A DNA stretch of 64,000 bases from Streptomyces sp. CB00455 (GTDB taxonomy: Bacteria > Actinomycetota > Actinomycetes > Streptomycetales > Streptomycetaceae), in NCBI RefSeq assembly GCF_001905445.1, contig NZ_LIVQ01000006.1, forward strand, positions 1 to 64,000, in the 5' to 3' direction. Below the pieces are notes generated by a model. It was not told the origin of the DNA, ran no database searches, and worked only from the letters and a program-made list of their open reading frames with translations. Each line of letters starts with the position of its first letter. The stretch's first letter is position 1. Positions 24,631 through 33,028 of the stretch are shown here, piece by piece. Made by a program: the position numbers and the translations under genes.

Positions 24631-25845
24631 ATGCTGGTGACGGACAGTGCAGGCATACCGGGCGGAGCCGATGCGGCCGGAGGCTCTTCGAAGCCTCCGC
24701 GCAGCCGTCGGCGCCGACTGCTGCGCTGGACCGGTCTCGGGGCGGCCTTCCTGGCGGTGGCGGGCTCGGCCGCCGGCTGGTGGCTCTACAACAAGCTCGA
24801 CGGGAACATCACCGAGGACACCTCGGCGGCGGCCGAGCTGCGCCGCTACGAGCGCGAGCGGCCCGCGCACCTGGCCACGGGCGCGGAGAACATCCTGCTG
24901 ATCGGCTCGGACACGCGTTCCGGGAAGGACAACGCGCGCTACGGGCGGGACCGGGGCACCCAGCGTTCGGACACGGCCATCCTGCTGCACCTGCCCGCGG
25001 ACCGGCGCAGCGCGACGGCCGTGTCGATACCCCGGGATCTGATGGCGCAGGTCCCCCCCTGCCTGAAGGCGGACGGGAGCCGCACCCGGGAGCAGTTCGC
25101 GCAGTTCAACTGGGCCTTCCAGTGGGGCGGGGCCGCCTGCACGATCCGCACGGTGGAGAAGTTCTCGGGGATCCGGATCGACCACCACATGGTGATCGAC
25201 TTCGGCGGCTTCAAGAAGATGGTCGAGGCCATCGGCGGGGTGGAGGTCTGCCTCAAGCAGCCGGTGGACGATCCCGAGGCCAGGCTCAAGCTGCCGGCCG
25301 GGCGCCAGAACCTCCGGGGCGAGCAGGCCCTCGGCTTCGTCCGCGCCCGCTACAGCCTGGGCAACGGCAGCGACACCGAACGGATGGCGCGCCAGCAGCA
25401 GTTCCTCGGCTCGCTCGTCAAGAAGGTGCAGAGCAACGGGGTGCTGCTCAATCCGGCGCGGCTGTACCCGCTGCTGGACGCGGCCACTTCCTCGGTGACC
25501 ACGGATCCCGGGCTCGCCTCGCTGCGGGACCTGTACGAACTCGTGCGGGGGGTGCGGGACATACCGACCGAGCAGGTCAAGTTCCTTACCGTGCCCCGTC
25601 GGCCGTACGCGGCCAATCCGAACCGGGACGAGCTGGTGGAGCCGGACGCGGCGGGGCTGTTCGCGCAGCTGAGGACGGACAAACCGGTGACGGTCACCCC
25701 GCCGAGGCCCGACAGCGGGATCAAGCCCGCCGAGCCCGCGCCGACCACGACGCCGGGGGACCGGACGGACGGGGGAACCGCCGCGACCCCCACACCCGTC
25801 CCCACCTTCACGGGAACTACGGCGGGGATGGCCGACTGCCGGTAA
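24631..25845 (+). CDS. LytR-CpsA-Psr (LCP) family protein, first of five
   Basis: About 404 residues. A short Arg-rich cytoplasmic tail, one transmembrane helix (GLGAAFLAVAGSAAGWWLY, residues about 35-55) and an extracytoplasmic LCP domain: NILLIGSDTRSG, DTAILLHLPADRRSATAVSI, PRDLM, IDHHMVIDFGGFKKMVEAIG, GEQALGFVRARYSLGNGSD. LCP proteins transfer undecaprenyl-linked glycopolymers to peptidoglycan. No LytR_C domain follows; the tail is Pro/Thr-rich. The ATG at 24631 follows GAGGGGA; GTG codons at 24619 and 24637 are alternatives. Confidence 0.93.
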   Translation: MLVTDSAGIPGGADAAGGSSKPPRSRRRRLLRWTGLGAAFLAVAGSAAGWWLYNKLDGNITEDTSAAAELRRYERERPAHLATGAENILLIGSDTRSGKDNARYGRDRGTQRSDTAILLHLPADRRSATAVSIPRDLMAQVPPCLKADGSRTREQFAQFNWAFQWGGAACTIRTVEKFSGIRIDHHMVIDFGGFKKMVEAIGGVEVCLKQPVDDPEARLKLPAGRQNLRGEQALGFVRARYSLGNGSDTERMARQQQFLGSLVKKVQSNGVLLNPARLYPLLDAATSSVTTDPGLASLRDLYELVRGVRDIPTEQVKFLTVPRRPYAANPNRDELVEPDAAGLFAQLRTDKPVTVTPPRPDSGIKPAEPAPTTTPGDRTDGGTAATPTPVPTFTGTTAGMADCR

Positions 25846-26069
25846 AGCAATCCCAAAAGCCGGTGACCGAACCGAGTGGGATGCGAAGTTCACCCCGTTA
25901 TAAGGGGAGTGGAATTTGTCACCAGCATGGTTTGGAGCCGAACCTGACGGATAAGGTGAGCGATCCGGTGCCCCGGCCGGACCAGAGACCGGGCACCAGC
26001 AGCCGGATCGTTGACCGTGCGCCTTGGGGGAGGTGCATCGCGAGGCACCGACGGAGGATTCGAGCAACC
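25846..26069 (+). promoter_or_regulatory. Spacer between the first two LCP genes
   Basis: 224 bp, less GC-rich than its flanks. It contains CCCC-GTTATAA-GGGG near 25894-25908, an AT-rich centre flanked by complementary blocks that could be a -10 region or an operator. It suggests a separate promoter for the second LCP gene. No gene seen. Confidence 0.35.
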
Positions 26070-27806
26070 GTGGATGCGCAAAGCCGTGGGCGGGCCGACG
26101 AGATCGACCCCGCAGACCAGTGGGTGCTCAATCCACGCACCGGCCACTACGAATTGCGACTGGCCGACTCCGCAGCGCAGCACCGGCCCGGCGTGACCAC
26201 CCCGCGCAGACCGGCCTCGACCCGTACCGCACCCTCCCCCGCCGTACCGAAGCCGAGGCGCGGCGACGGGCCGCCCGGCGCCCGGCGCGGCGGCCGCTCC
26301 CGCAAGGGCGGGGGCGGCAGCGGCGGTGGCGGTGACAGGCGCAAGAAGGCGCTGGTCGTCACCGGTGGGACGCTGGCGTTCCTGCTGGTCGCGGGCGCGG
26401 TGGGGGGGTACCTCTACTACGACCACCTGAACGGCAACCTCAACGTCACCGACATCGCGGGCGCCGGCACCGGCGGCTTCAAGAAGGACCAGGCCATCAA
26501 CATCCTGGTCATCGGCACGGACAAGCGCAGTGGTGCGGGCAACGAGGGCTACGGGGACGCCGAGAGCGTCGGCCACGCGGACACCACAATCCTCTTCCAC
26601 ATCGCCAAGGACCGCAGCAACGCCACCGCGCTGTCCATCCCGCGCGACCTGATCACCGACATCCCCAACTGCCCGACGAAGCAGCCCGACGGCTCCACGA
26701 AGGAGATCAAGGGCTCGAAGGGCACGCGCTTCAACAACAGCCTGGGCCAGGAGGGGCGGGACGCGGGCTGCACGATGCGCACGGTCAAGGGGATCACCGG
26801 GATAGAGATCGACAACTTCATGATGGTCGACTTCAACGCGGTGAAGAACCTGAGCACTGCGGTCGGCGGCGTGCCCGTCTGCCTGGACAAGGCCGTCGAC
26901 GACAAGGACTCCAAGCTGAAGCTCCCGGCGGGCGAGAGCCGGGTGGCGGGCGAGCAGGCGCTGGCCTTCGTACGGACCCGGCACGCCTTCGGCAACGAGA
27001 GCGACCTGGACCGGATCAGGACCCAGCAGCAGTTCCTCGGCTCGATGATGCGCGAGATGAAGTCGAAGGAAACGCTGACCAGTCCGCAGAAGTTCTTCTC
27101 GCTCGCGGAGGCGGCCACCAAGTCGCTGACCGTCGACCAGGGGCTGGGCTCCATCGACAAGCTCACCAAGCTGGCGGGCGAGTTGAAGGACATCAACCTC
27201 AAGAACATCACCTTCACGACGCTTCCGGTACTCGACAATCCGGCCGAGCCCGCGAACCGCAAAGCCACCGTCGTAGTCAACCAGGCGTTGGCCGACCCGC
27301 TGTTGCAGATGGTCCGGGGGGACGTCTCGCTCACCGAGGTCGAGAAGAAGGAGCAGGCCGCCAAGGAGGCGGCCGACGCGGATGCGAAGAGCAAGCAGGA
27401 CGCGCTCCTCCAGGGCACCCGGGCGCCCGCCGCGGACGTGCGGGTGGACGTGTACAACGGCGGCGGCCCCAAGGGCTCGGCGTCCACCACACTGAACTGG
27501 CTGCAGAACACCAAGGGCGTGCCGAAGTCCGGCAACCGCGGCAACGCGCCCGCGCAGGTCGGCGCCACGCAGCTGGAGTACGCGCCCAACCAGGCCGACC
27601 AGGCCCGGGCGCTGGCGGAGATGCTGGGACTCCCGGCCACCGCCATGAAGATGGGGACGGCCGACGCCGGGGCGAAGACGCCGATGAAGCTGACGCTGGG
27701 TCCGGACTTCAAGGCGGCGGGCGCGCCGCTGTCGCCCCCGCCGCCGCAGGCGCTGCCCGAGGACGTGCAGCAGGCCCAGGCCGACAAGGCCGTCTGCGCG
27801 AAGTGA
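26070..27806 (+). CDS. LCP family protein with C-terminal LytR_C domain, second of five
   Basis: 578 residues from the GTG at 26070, which has GGAGG twelve bases upstream. A long cytoplasmic N-terminus begins with a segment rich in Asp/Asn (DEIDPADQWVLNPRTGHYEL) and has a Gly/Arg/Lys linker before the membrane helix (LVVTGGTLAFLLVAGAVGGY). The LCP domain follows: NILVIGTDKRSGAGNEGYG, STTILF-type strand, ALSIPRDLITDIPNC, IEIDNFMMVDFNAVKNLSTA, GEQALAFVRTRHAFGNESD. After a Lys/Glu/Ala coiled stretch comes a LytR_C domain (VRVDVYNGGGPKGSASTTL). Predicted envelope glycopolymer ligase. Confidence 0.93.
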   Translation: MDAQSRGRADEIDPADQWVLNPRTGHYELRLADSAAQHRPGVTTPRRPASTRTAPSPAVPKPRRGDGPPGARRGGRSRKGGGGSGGGGDRRKKALVVTGGTLAFLLVAGAVGGYLYYDHLNGNLNVTDIAGAGTGGFKKDQAINILVIGTDKRSGAGNEGYGDAESVGHADTTILFHIAKDRSNATALSIPRDLITDIPNCPTKQPDGSTKEIKGSKGTRFNNSLGQEGRDAGCTMRTVKGITGIEIDNFMMVDFNAVKNLSTAVGGVPVCLDKAVDDKDSKLKLPAGESRVAGEQALAFVRTRHAFGNESDLDRIRTQQQFLGSMMREMKSKETLTSPQKFFSLAEAATKSLTVDQGLGSIDKLTKLAGELKDINLKNITFTTLPVLDNPAEPANRKATVVVNQALADPLLQMVRGDVSLTEVEKKEQAAKEAADADAKSKQDALLQGTRAPAADVRVDVYNGGGPKGSASTTLNWLQNTKGVPKSGNRGNAPAQVGATQLEYAPNQADQARALAEMLGLPATAMKMGTADAGAKTPMKLTLGPDFKAAGAPLSPPPPQALPEDVQQAQADKAVCAK

Positions 27807-27865
27807 CGGGCCGTTGCCGGCGGGACCGGCACAAGACCGACCGAGAAGGATCCTGAGGGGGACAT

Positions 27866-29542
27866 GTGAGGCACAGCAGCGTGCGGGGGGAGGGGGCGGC
27901 CGCCCAGGCCGCCGGTGACATATCCGGCGGCGGTGCGGGCGCGCCCGGCGCCGTGCCCCCACCGCGGGACGGCTCCCGGCGGTCCCGGGCGGCCCGCGGC
28001 CGGCCGGCCCGGCGGGGCCGCAGACGAGTGTTGCGCTGGGTGGCCTCCGTGCTGTCCCTGCTCATACTCGGGACGGCGACGGCCGGTTACCTCTACTACC
28101 GTCACCTGAACGGCAACATACGCAGCGGCCAGCGCCTCAGCGGCGACAGCGGCGTGCCGAAGACCGAGGCCAACGCCGCCGGCCAGCGCCCGCTGAACAT
28201 CCTGATGATCGGGTCCGACAGCCGCGACAAGCCGGAGAACCTGGAGCTCGGCGGCAGCCGCGACAGCGTCGGCGCTCCCCCGCTGGCGGACGTGCAGATG
28301 CTCCTGCACGTGTCCGCCGACCGGAAGAACGCCTCGGTCGTCTCCATCCCGCGCGACACCCGGGTCGACATACCCGAGTGCACGGACCCCAAGACCGGTG
28401 CGAAGTTCAAGGCGACGAACGCCATGATCAACGAGTCCCTGGGGAACGGCGGTCCCGGCTGCACCACGGCCACCTGGGAGAAGCTGACCAACGTCTACAT
28501 CGACCACTGGATGACGGTCGACTTCGCGGGCGTCGTGCACATGGCGGACGCGATCGGCGGGGTCGAGGTCTGCGTCAAGGACAACGTCTGGGACCGGCCG
28601 CTCCCCAAGGCCTCCGGCGGGTCCGGCCTCAAGCTGCCGGCGGGCAAGAGCAAGGTCAAGGGCGAGCAGGCGCTCCAGTGGCTGCGCACCCGGCACGCCT
28701 TCAGCAGCGACCTGGGCCGCGCGCAGGCCCAGCACATGTACATGAACTCGATGATCCGCGAGCTCAAGGGGCAGAACGCCTTCACCGACGCCGGCCGGCT
28801 CACCGGCCTGGCCGAGGCGGCCACCAAGTCGCTGACGGTCTCCGAGGAGATCGGGTCGGTCAAGAAGCTCTACAACCTGGCCGTGCAGCTCAAGGACGTG
28901 CCGACGAACCGCATCACGATGACCACCATGCCGACGCTGCCCGACCCCCGGGACCCCGACAACCGGCTGGTCGTGAACCAGGCGGACGCCGACAAGCTGT
29001 GGGCGATGGTCCGCAAGGACGTCGCCTTCGACAAGAACGGCGCCCCGCAGGCGCCCGGGGGCGGGCAGCCCACGCCCACCCAGCAGCCCGCCCAACAGCC
29101 CTCGCCGGAGCAGTCGAAGGCGCCGGTCACCTCGCCGGACAAGGTGTCCGTACGCGTGGTCAACGGCACCGGAGCCGGCGGGGCGGTGACGCCCAAGCGC
29201 GCCGGGGCGGTCGCCGAGCAGCTCGTCGCCAAGGGGTTCACGGCGGCCCGGGCGGACACCGCGCTCGTCCCCGAGAAGACGACGGTGATCCGCTACCCCG
29301 TCGCGGACCTGGCGGACGAGGCGCAGAGCGTCGCGGCGGCCCTGGGGATCCCGGCGGGTTCGGTGCAGCTCGCGGCCGACGTCCCCAGGATCACCGTGGT
29401 GGTCGGCGCGGACTGGCGCGAGGGCGCGGTCTACCCGCAGCAGCCGGCCCCCGAGGCCGGTTCCGTGCCGGAGACGGCCGAGGCGATCAACGGCGCCGAC
29501 AGCGAGGCGTGCATGGACGTCTACAAGCCGTACCGCTGGTAG
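27866..29542 (+). CDS. LCP family protein with C-terminal LytR_C domain, third of five
   Basis: 558 residues. GTG start with GAGGGGG nearby. Arg-rich tail, membrane helix (VLSLLILGTATAGYLYYRHL), then the LCP domain: LNILMIGSDSRDKPENLELG, VVSIPRDTRVDIPEC, VYIDHWMTVDFAGVVHMADA, GEQALQWLRTRHAFSSDLGR. After a Pro/Gln linker a LytR_C domain (KVSVRVVNGTGAGGAVTPKR) ends the protein. It lies 59 bases after the second LCP gene and is probably cotranscribed with it. A strong bidirectional terminator follows. Confidence 0.93.
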   Translation: MRHSSVRGEGAAAQAAGDISGGGAGAPGAVPPPRDGSRRSRAARGRPARRGRRRVLRWVASVLSLLILGTATAGYLYYRHLNGNIRSGQRLSGDSGVPKTEANAAGQRPLNILMIGSDSRDKPENLELGGSRDSVGAPPLADVQMLLHVSADRKNASVVSIPRDTRVDIPECTDPKTGAKFKATNAMINESLGNGGPGCTTATWEKLTNVYIDHWMTVDFAGVVHMADAIGGVEVCVKDNVWDRPLPKASGGSGLKLPAGKSKVKGEQALQWLRTRHAFSSDLGRAQAQHMYMNSMIRELKGQNAFTDAGRLTGLAEAATKSLTVSEEIGSVKKLYNLAVQLKDVPTNRITMTTMPTLPDPRDPDNRLVVNQADADKLWAMVRKDVAFDKNGAPQAPGGGQPTPTQQPAQQPSPEQSKAPVTSPDKVSVRVVNGTGAGGAVTPKRAGAVAEQLVAKGFTAARADTALVPEKTTVIRYPVADLADEAQSVAAALGIPAGSVQLAADVPRITVVVGADWREGAVYPQQPAPEAGSVPETAEAINGADSEACMDVYKPYRW

Positions 29543-29553
29543 TCCGCGCGCAG

Positions 29554-29592
29554 AAGGGGTGCCCCGGTCCTCCCCGGACCGGGGCACCCCTT
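29554..29592. terminator. Strong bidirectional terminator
   Basis: Perfect 17-bp stem (29554-29570 with 29576-29592, starting AAGGGGTGCCCCGGTCC) and 5-base loop TCCCC, between the converging third LCP gene and the GT2 gene. The AA/TT at its foot gives a short U-tract in either direction. Confidence 0.9.
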
Positions 29593-29642
29593 CGTGTTCT
29601 CGCGTCTCACACCTGCGAGTTCCGGCGTCTCACACTGGCGTC

Positions 29643-30668
29643 TCAGACCTGCGAGGGGTCGTGGAGCACGGCCGGGCGGCGGCTCGCGATCACCCTCTTC
29701 GCCAGCGAGCGCGGGCTCGTCAGGAAGCCGTAGCCCCAGCACAGGTGCATGGTGGCCAGGGCGACGGGGATCCGCGCGCGGGCCCTGAGGGACAGGCCCT
29801 TGCCCGCCGGGAGGGAACCCAGGGTGATCGCGGCGAGGTAGCCGGCCGGGACGGCGAAGCCCAGGGGGGAGACGGCCACGCCCACGACCACGCCCGCCGC
29901 GAGCGCACAGACGAGGGTCGGCGGGGCCAGGTAGCGGGGGTTGATGGAGCCCGAGTGGTAGCGGGCCACCACGTGCCGCCAGCGCCCGTAGTCCTTGTAC
30001 TGCTTGGCCAGGGCCCGGACGGAGCGACGGGGCCGGTACTGGACCTTGAGCTCCGGCGAGAACCAGATCAGGCCGCCGGCCTCGCGGATGCGGAAATTCA
30101 GCTCCCAGTCCTGGGCGCGGATGAACTCCACGTTGTAGCCGTTCTGCTGCTCCAGCGCCTCGCGGCGGAAGACACCCAGGTAGACGGTCTCGGCCGGTCC
30201 CGCCCGGCCGCCGGTGTGGAAGGGCGCGTTGCCCACGCCGATCTTCGAGGTCATCGCGGCGGCGACGGCCTCCTCCCAGGCGTTCTCACCCTCGGCGTGC
30301 ATGATGCCGCCGACGTTCTGCGCACCGGTCTCCCCCAGGAGGCGGACCGCGGTGGCGATGTAGTTCGGCGAGAGCATGCCGTGGCCGTCGACGCGTACCA
30401 CGATCGGGTGGTGCGATGCCTTGATGGCGGCGTTGAGGGCCGCCGGTGTCCGGCCGGTGGGGTTCGGGACGGTGTGGACTCGGGGGTCCTCGGCGACGAG
30501 CTGGGCGGCGATCTCGTCGGTGCGGTCCGTGGAGGGCCCGAGCGCGATCACCACCTCCATCTCGCCCGCGTACTCCTGTTCCAGGATGTGGCGGACGGAG
30601 TCGCGGAGGTAGTGCTCCTCGTTGAGCACCGGCATGATCACCGAGACTGCGGGCTGCTGGGCGGGCAT
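29643..30668 (-). CDS. Family 2 glycosyltransferase, membrane-associated
   Basis: 341 residues. GT2 fold: VSVIMPVLNEEHYLRDSVRH at the start, VIALGPSTDRTDEIA, VVRVDGHGMLSPNYIATA (the DGH replaces the usual DxD), GNAPFHTGGRAGPAETVYLG and AQDWELNFRIREAGGLIWF. The C-terminal 90 residues hold two or three hydrophobic segments. It resembles actinobacterial succinoglycan/ExoA-type glycosyltransferases. The ATG at 30668 has GAAGGA at proper spacing; a TTG twelve bases upstream is less likely. Divergent from the fourth LCP gene, which suggests both act on one envelope polymer. Confidence 0.9.
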   Translation of the reverse strand: MPAQQPAVSVIMPVLNEEHYLRDSVRHILEQEYAGEMEVVIALGPSTDRTDEIAAQLVAEDPRVHTVPNPTGRTPAALNAAIKASHHPIVVRVDGHGMLSPNYIATAVRLLGETGAQNVGGIMHAEGENAWEEAVAAAMTSKIGVGNAPFHTGGRAGPAETVYLGVFRREALEQQNGYNVEFIRAQDWELNFRIREAGGLIWFSPELKVQYRPRRSVRALAKQYKDYGRWRHVVARYHSGSINPRYLAPPTLVCALAAGVVVGVAVSPLGFAVPAGYLAAITLGSLPAGKGLSLRARARIPVALATMHLCWGYGFLTSPRSLAKRVIASRRPAVLHDPSQV

Positions 30669-30845
30669 GTGGTCCTTCAAGGTCGGGTATCGGTGTCACG
30701 TTACCGCGTACGGGGGAACCGGATGCGCGCCGAGCGAGCGGTACGGACAGAGGCTGATCGTATGGACCTACTGTTCTGACGAATCAGCCCGATTTGTCCT
30801 GCCTGTCGACGGTCCCCCGGCAGTCCCCCCGCGGAGGTGTCCCCC

Positions 30846-32345
30846 GTGCTCCAGCCGCACCGTCCAACCCGTCCCGCCAGGCCACCCCAGCCGCTGCGCG
30901 CACGGCGCGGCGGTACCGGCGGTGGTCCGGTCCGGCGCCGGGGCGGCAGACCCCGGTGGGGGGTGCGGCTGGCGGCCGGGCTGTCGGTGGTGGTGCTGGG
31001 CGCCGGCGCCGTCGGCCACGCCGTGATGACGGGACTGGACACCGGGATCGAGCGGGTGGACCCCTTCAAGGACATGAAGAACCGCCCGCGGGCCGGGCAC
31101 GGTCTGAACTTCCTGCTGGTCGGCACCGACGGCAGGGAGAAGATCACGCCGGAGGAGAAGCACCGGTTCCGCCTGGGCGGCGCCCCCTGCCACTGCACCG
31201 ACACGGTGATGCTGGTGCACCTGTCGGCGGACAGCCGGCGGGCGAGCGTGATCAGCCTGCCGCGCGACAGCTACGCCGAGGTGCCCGCGCACCAGGACCT
31301 GGTCACCGGCAAGGCGCACAAGGCGCATCCCGTGAAGCTGAACGCCGCGTACGCGGAGGGCGGCCCCAACCTGACCGTGCGCACGGTGGAGAACATGACC
31401 CGGGTGAAGATCGACCACTACCTGGAGGTCGACTTCACCAGCTTCATGAAGACGGTCGACGCCGTGGGCGGTGTGGAGATCTGCACCGTCAAGACCATGC
31501 GCGACGCGAACACCGGCCTCGACCTGCGGCCCGGCAACCACCGGCTCACGGGCGGGCAGGCCCTGCAGTACGTGCGCTCGCGCCACGTCGACGGAGCCTC
31601 CGACCTCGGCCGGATGCAGCGCCAGCAGCGGTTCCTCGCCGCGCTCATCAAACAGGCGACCGGCGGTGGGGTGCTGCTCAACCCGGTCACCTTCAAGCAG
31701 GTCAGCTCGACCCTGCTGGGCTCGGTGCGGGCCGACACGGGCTTCGGCTCGGAGCAGATGCTGGCGCTCGGCCAGGCGATGCGGGACTTCGCGCCGTCCT
31801 CCTCGGAATTCGCCTCCGTGCCCGTCGGCGATCCCTCCTTCCCGGTCAAGGGCATCGGCTCCACCGTGAAGTGGGACGGTCCCAAGGCCGCCGAGCTGTT
31901 CGACGCGGTGCGCCAGGACCGGCCGCTCGCCCCGGCCCGGCCGGGGCCGGCGGGCACCGGCCGGCCCGCGGCGGCCCCGGTGGACGTGCCGCCGCAGCAG
32001 ATCCGGGTCCAGGTGGAGAACGGGTCCCGGATCGACGGGCTGGGCACCCGGGTCGACGCGGCGCTGCGCGCCACCGGCTTCGACACCACGGGGACCCCGG
32101 GCAACGGCAACGGCCGCAACGTCAAGCGCACGGTGGTCGCCTACGACCCGCGCTGGGACCGCTCCGCGCGGTCGGTGGCGGCCGCGCTGCCGGGCAGCGA
32201 GCTGCGGGCGGTCCCGGGCCAGGGGCGCACGGTGCTGGTGATCGCGGGCTCGGACTACCAGAAGGTGGCGGCGGTGCGCGCGGAGGACCCCTACCAGGGC
32301 GCCTTCGGGGTGGTCACCGGCGACCAGGTGGTCTGCGGCAAGTAG
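30846..32345 (+). CDS. LCP family protein with C-terminal LytR_C domain, fourth of five
   Basis: About 499 residues. I chose the GTG at 30846, eight bases after GGAGG (30833-30837); the GTG at 30837 overlaps that site. Arg/Gly-rich N-terminus, membrane helix (LAAGLSVVVLGAGAVGHAVM), LCP domain: LNFLLVGTDGREKITPEEKH, ASVISLPRDSYAEVP, VKIDHYLEVDFTSFMKTVDA, GGQALQYVRSRHVDGASDLG. The C-terminal LytR_C domain begins at IRVQVENGSRIDGLGTRVDA. The variant with an insertion after GTDGREK containing CHCTD is typical of one LCP subgroup. Predicted envelope ligase. Confidence 0.93.
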   Translation: MLQPHRPTRPARPPQPLRARRGGTGGGPVRRRGGRPRWGVRLAAGLSVVVLGAGAVGHAVMTGLDTGIERVDPFKDMKNRPRAGHGLNFLLVGTDGREKITPEEKHRFRLGGAPCHCTDTVMLVHLSADSRRASVISLPRDSYAEVPAHQDLVTGKAHKAHPVKLNAAYAEGGPNLTVRTVENMTRVKIDHYLEVDFTSFMKTVDAVGGVEICTVKTMRDANTGLDLRPGNHRLTGGQALQYVRSRHVDGASDLGRMQRQQRFLAALIKQATGGGVLLNPVTFKQVSSTLLGSVRADTGFGSEQMLALGQAMRDFAPSSSEFASVPVGDPSFPVKGIGSTVKWDGPKAAELFDAVRQDRPLAPARPGPAGTGRPAAAPVDVPPQQIRVQVENGSRIDGLGTRVDAALRATGFDTTGTPGNGNGRNVKRTVVAYDPRWDRSARSVAAALPGSELRAVPGQGRTVLVIAGSDYQKVAAVRAEDPYQGAFGVVTGDQVVCGK

Positions 32346-32385
32346 CCGGCGCCCCTGACGCCTCGAAGCCCGGGGCGGCGCGTGC

Positions 32386-32922
32386 TCACACGTCGAAGCC
32401 CTGGGCGGCGCGCTCCTCGCGCAGGGCCATGATCGCCCTGCGCCGGGCGAGCCGGTGGGTGCGGCGGATCTGGGCCTCCTGGTAGCGGCGCTCGTCCTGC
32501 TCCGTCTCGGGGAGGACGGGGGGAACGGTGCGCGGCTTGCCCTCGGCGTCGACGGCCGCGAAGACGAGGTAGGCGCTGCCGACCTGGGCGGCGGGGGTGG
32601 ACTCGTTCCACCGCTCCGCGAGGACCCGTACGCCGATCTCCATGGAGGAGCGGCCGGTCCAGTTGCACTGGGCCTTGACGTGCACGAGGTCGCCCACCCG
32701 TACGGGGGCCAGGAAGGCCATCTCGTCCATGGACGCGGTGACCGCCGGGCCCCCGGAGTGGCGGCCGGCCACGGCGCCGGCCGCGTCGTCCACCAGTTTC
32801 ATGATCACACCGCCGTGTACCGTGCCGAGGAGGTTGGTGTCGTTGGCGGTCATGATGTGGCTGAGGGTGGTCCGGGAGGCCGAGACCGGCTTCCCCGCCG
32901 GCGCGCCCGCTATCTCTGTCAT
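32386..32922 (-). CDS. Acyl-CoA thioesterase, hotdog fold
   Basis: 178 residues, one 4HBT hotdog domain. It hydrolyses acyl-CoA to free acid and CoA. Landmarks: HIMTANDTNLLGTVHGGVIM with the catalytic region, KLVDDAAGAVAGRHSGG, FLAPVRVGDLVHVKAQCNWT and SSMEIGVRVLAE, as in the YciA/BfiT-like thioesterases. Cytosolic. Convergent with the fourth LCP gene (40 bp between, which contains a partial copy of this gene's own 3' end) and divergent from the fifth. The substrate chain length cannot be inferred. Confidence 0.92.
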   Translation of the reverse strand: MTEIAGAPAGKPVSASRTTLSHIMTANDTNLLGTVHGGVIMKLVDDAAGAVAGRHSGGPAVTASMDEMAFLAPVRVGDLVHVKAQCNWTGRSSMEIGVRVLAERWNESTPAAQVGSAYLVFAAVDAEGKPRTVPPVLPETEQDERRYQEAQIRRTHRLARRRAIMALREERAAQGFDV

Positions 32923-33028
32923 ACGGCCACCTTAGATGCGTCCCGCAGGCATCAGCTCTGCAACAGGACCGGAACGGACCCTCCCCCGGGCTGTCGGACG
33001 ACACGCCTGGGCAGGCATCCTTGGCGGC

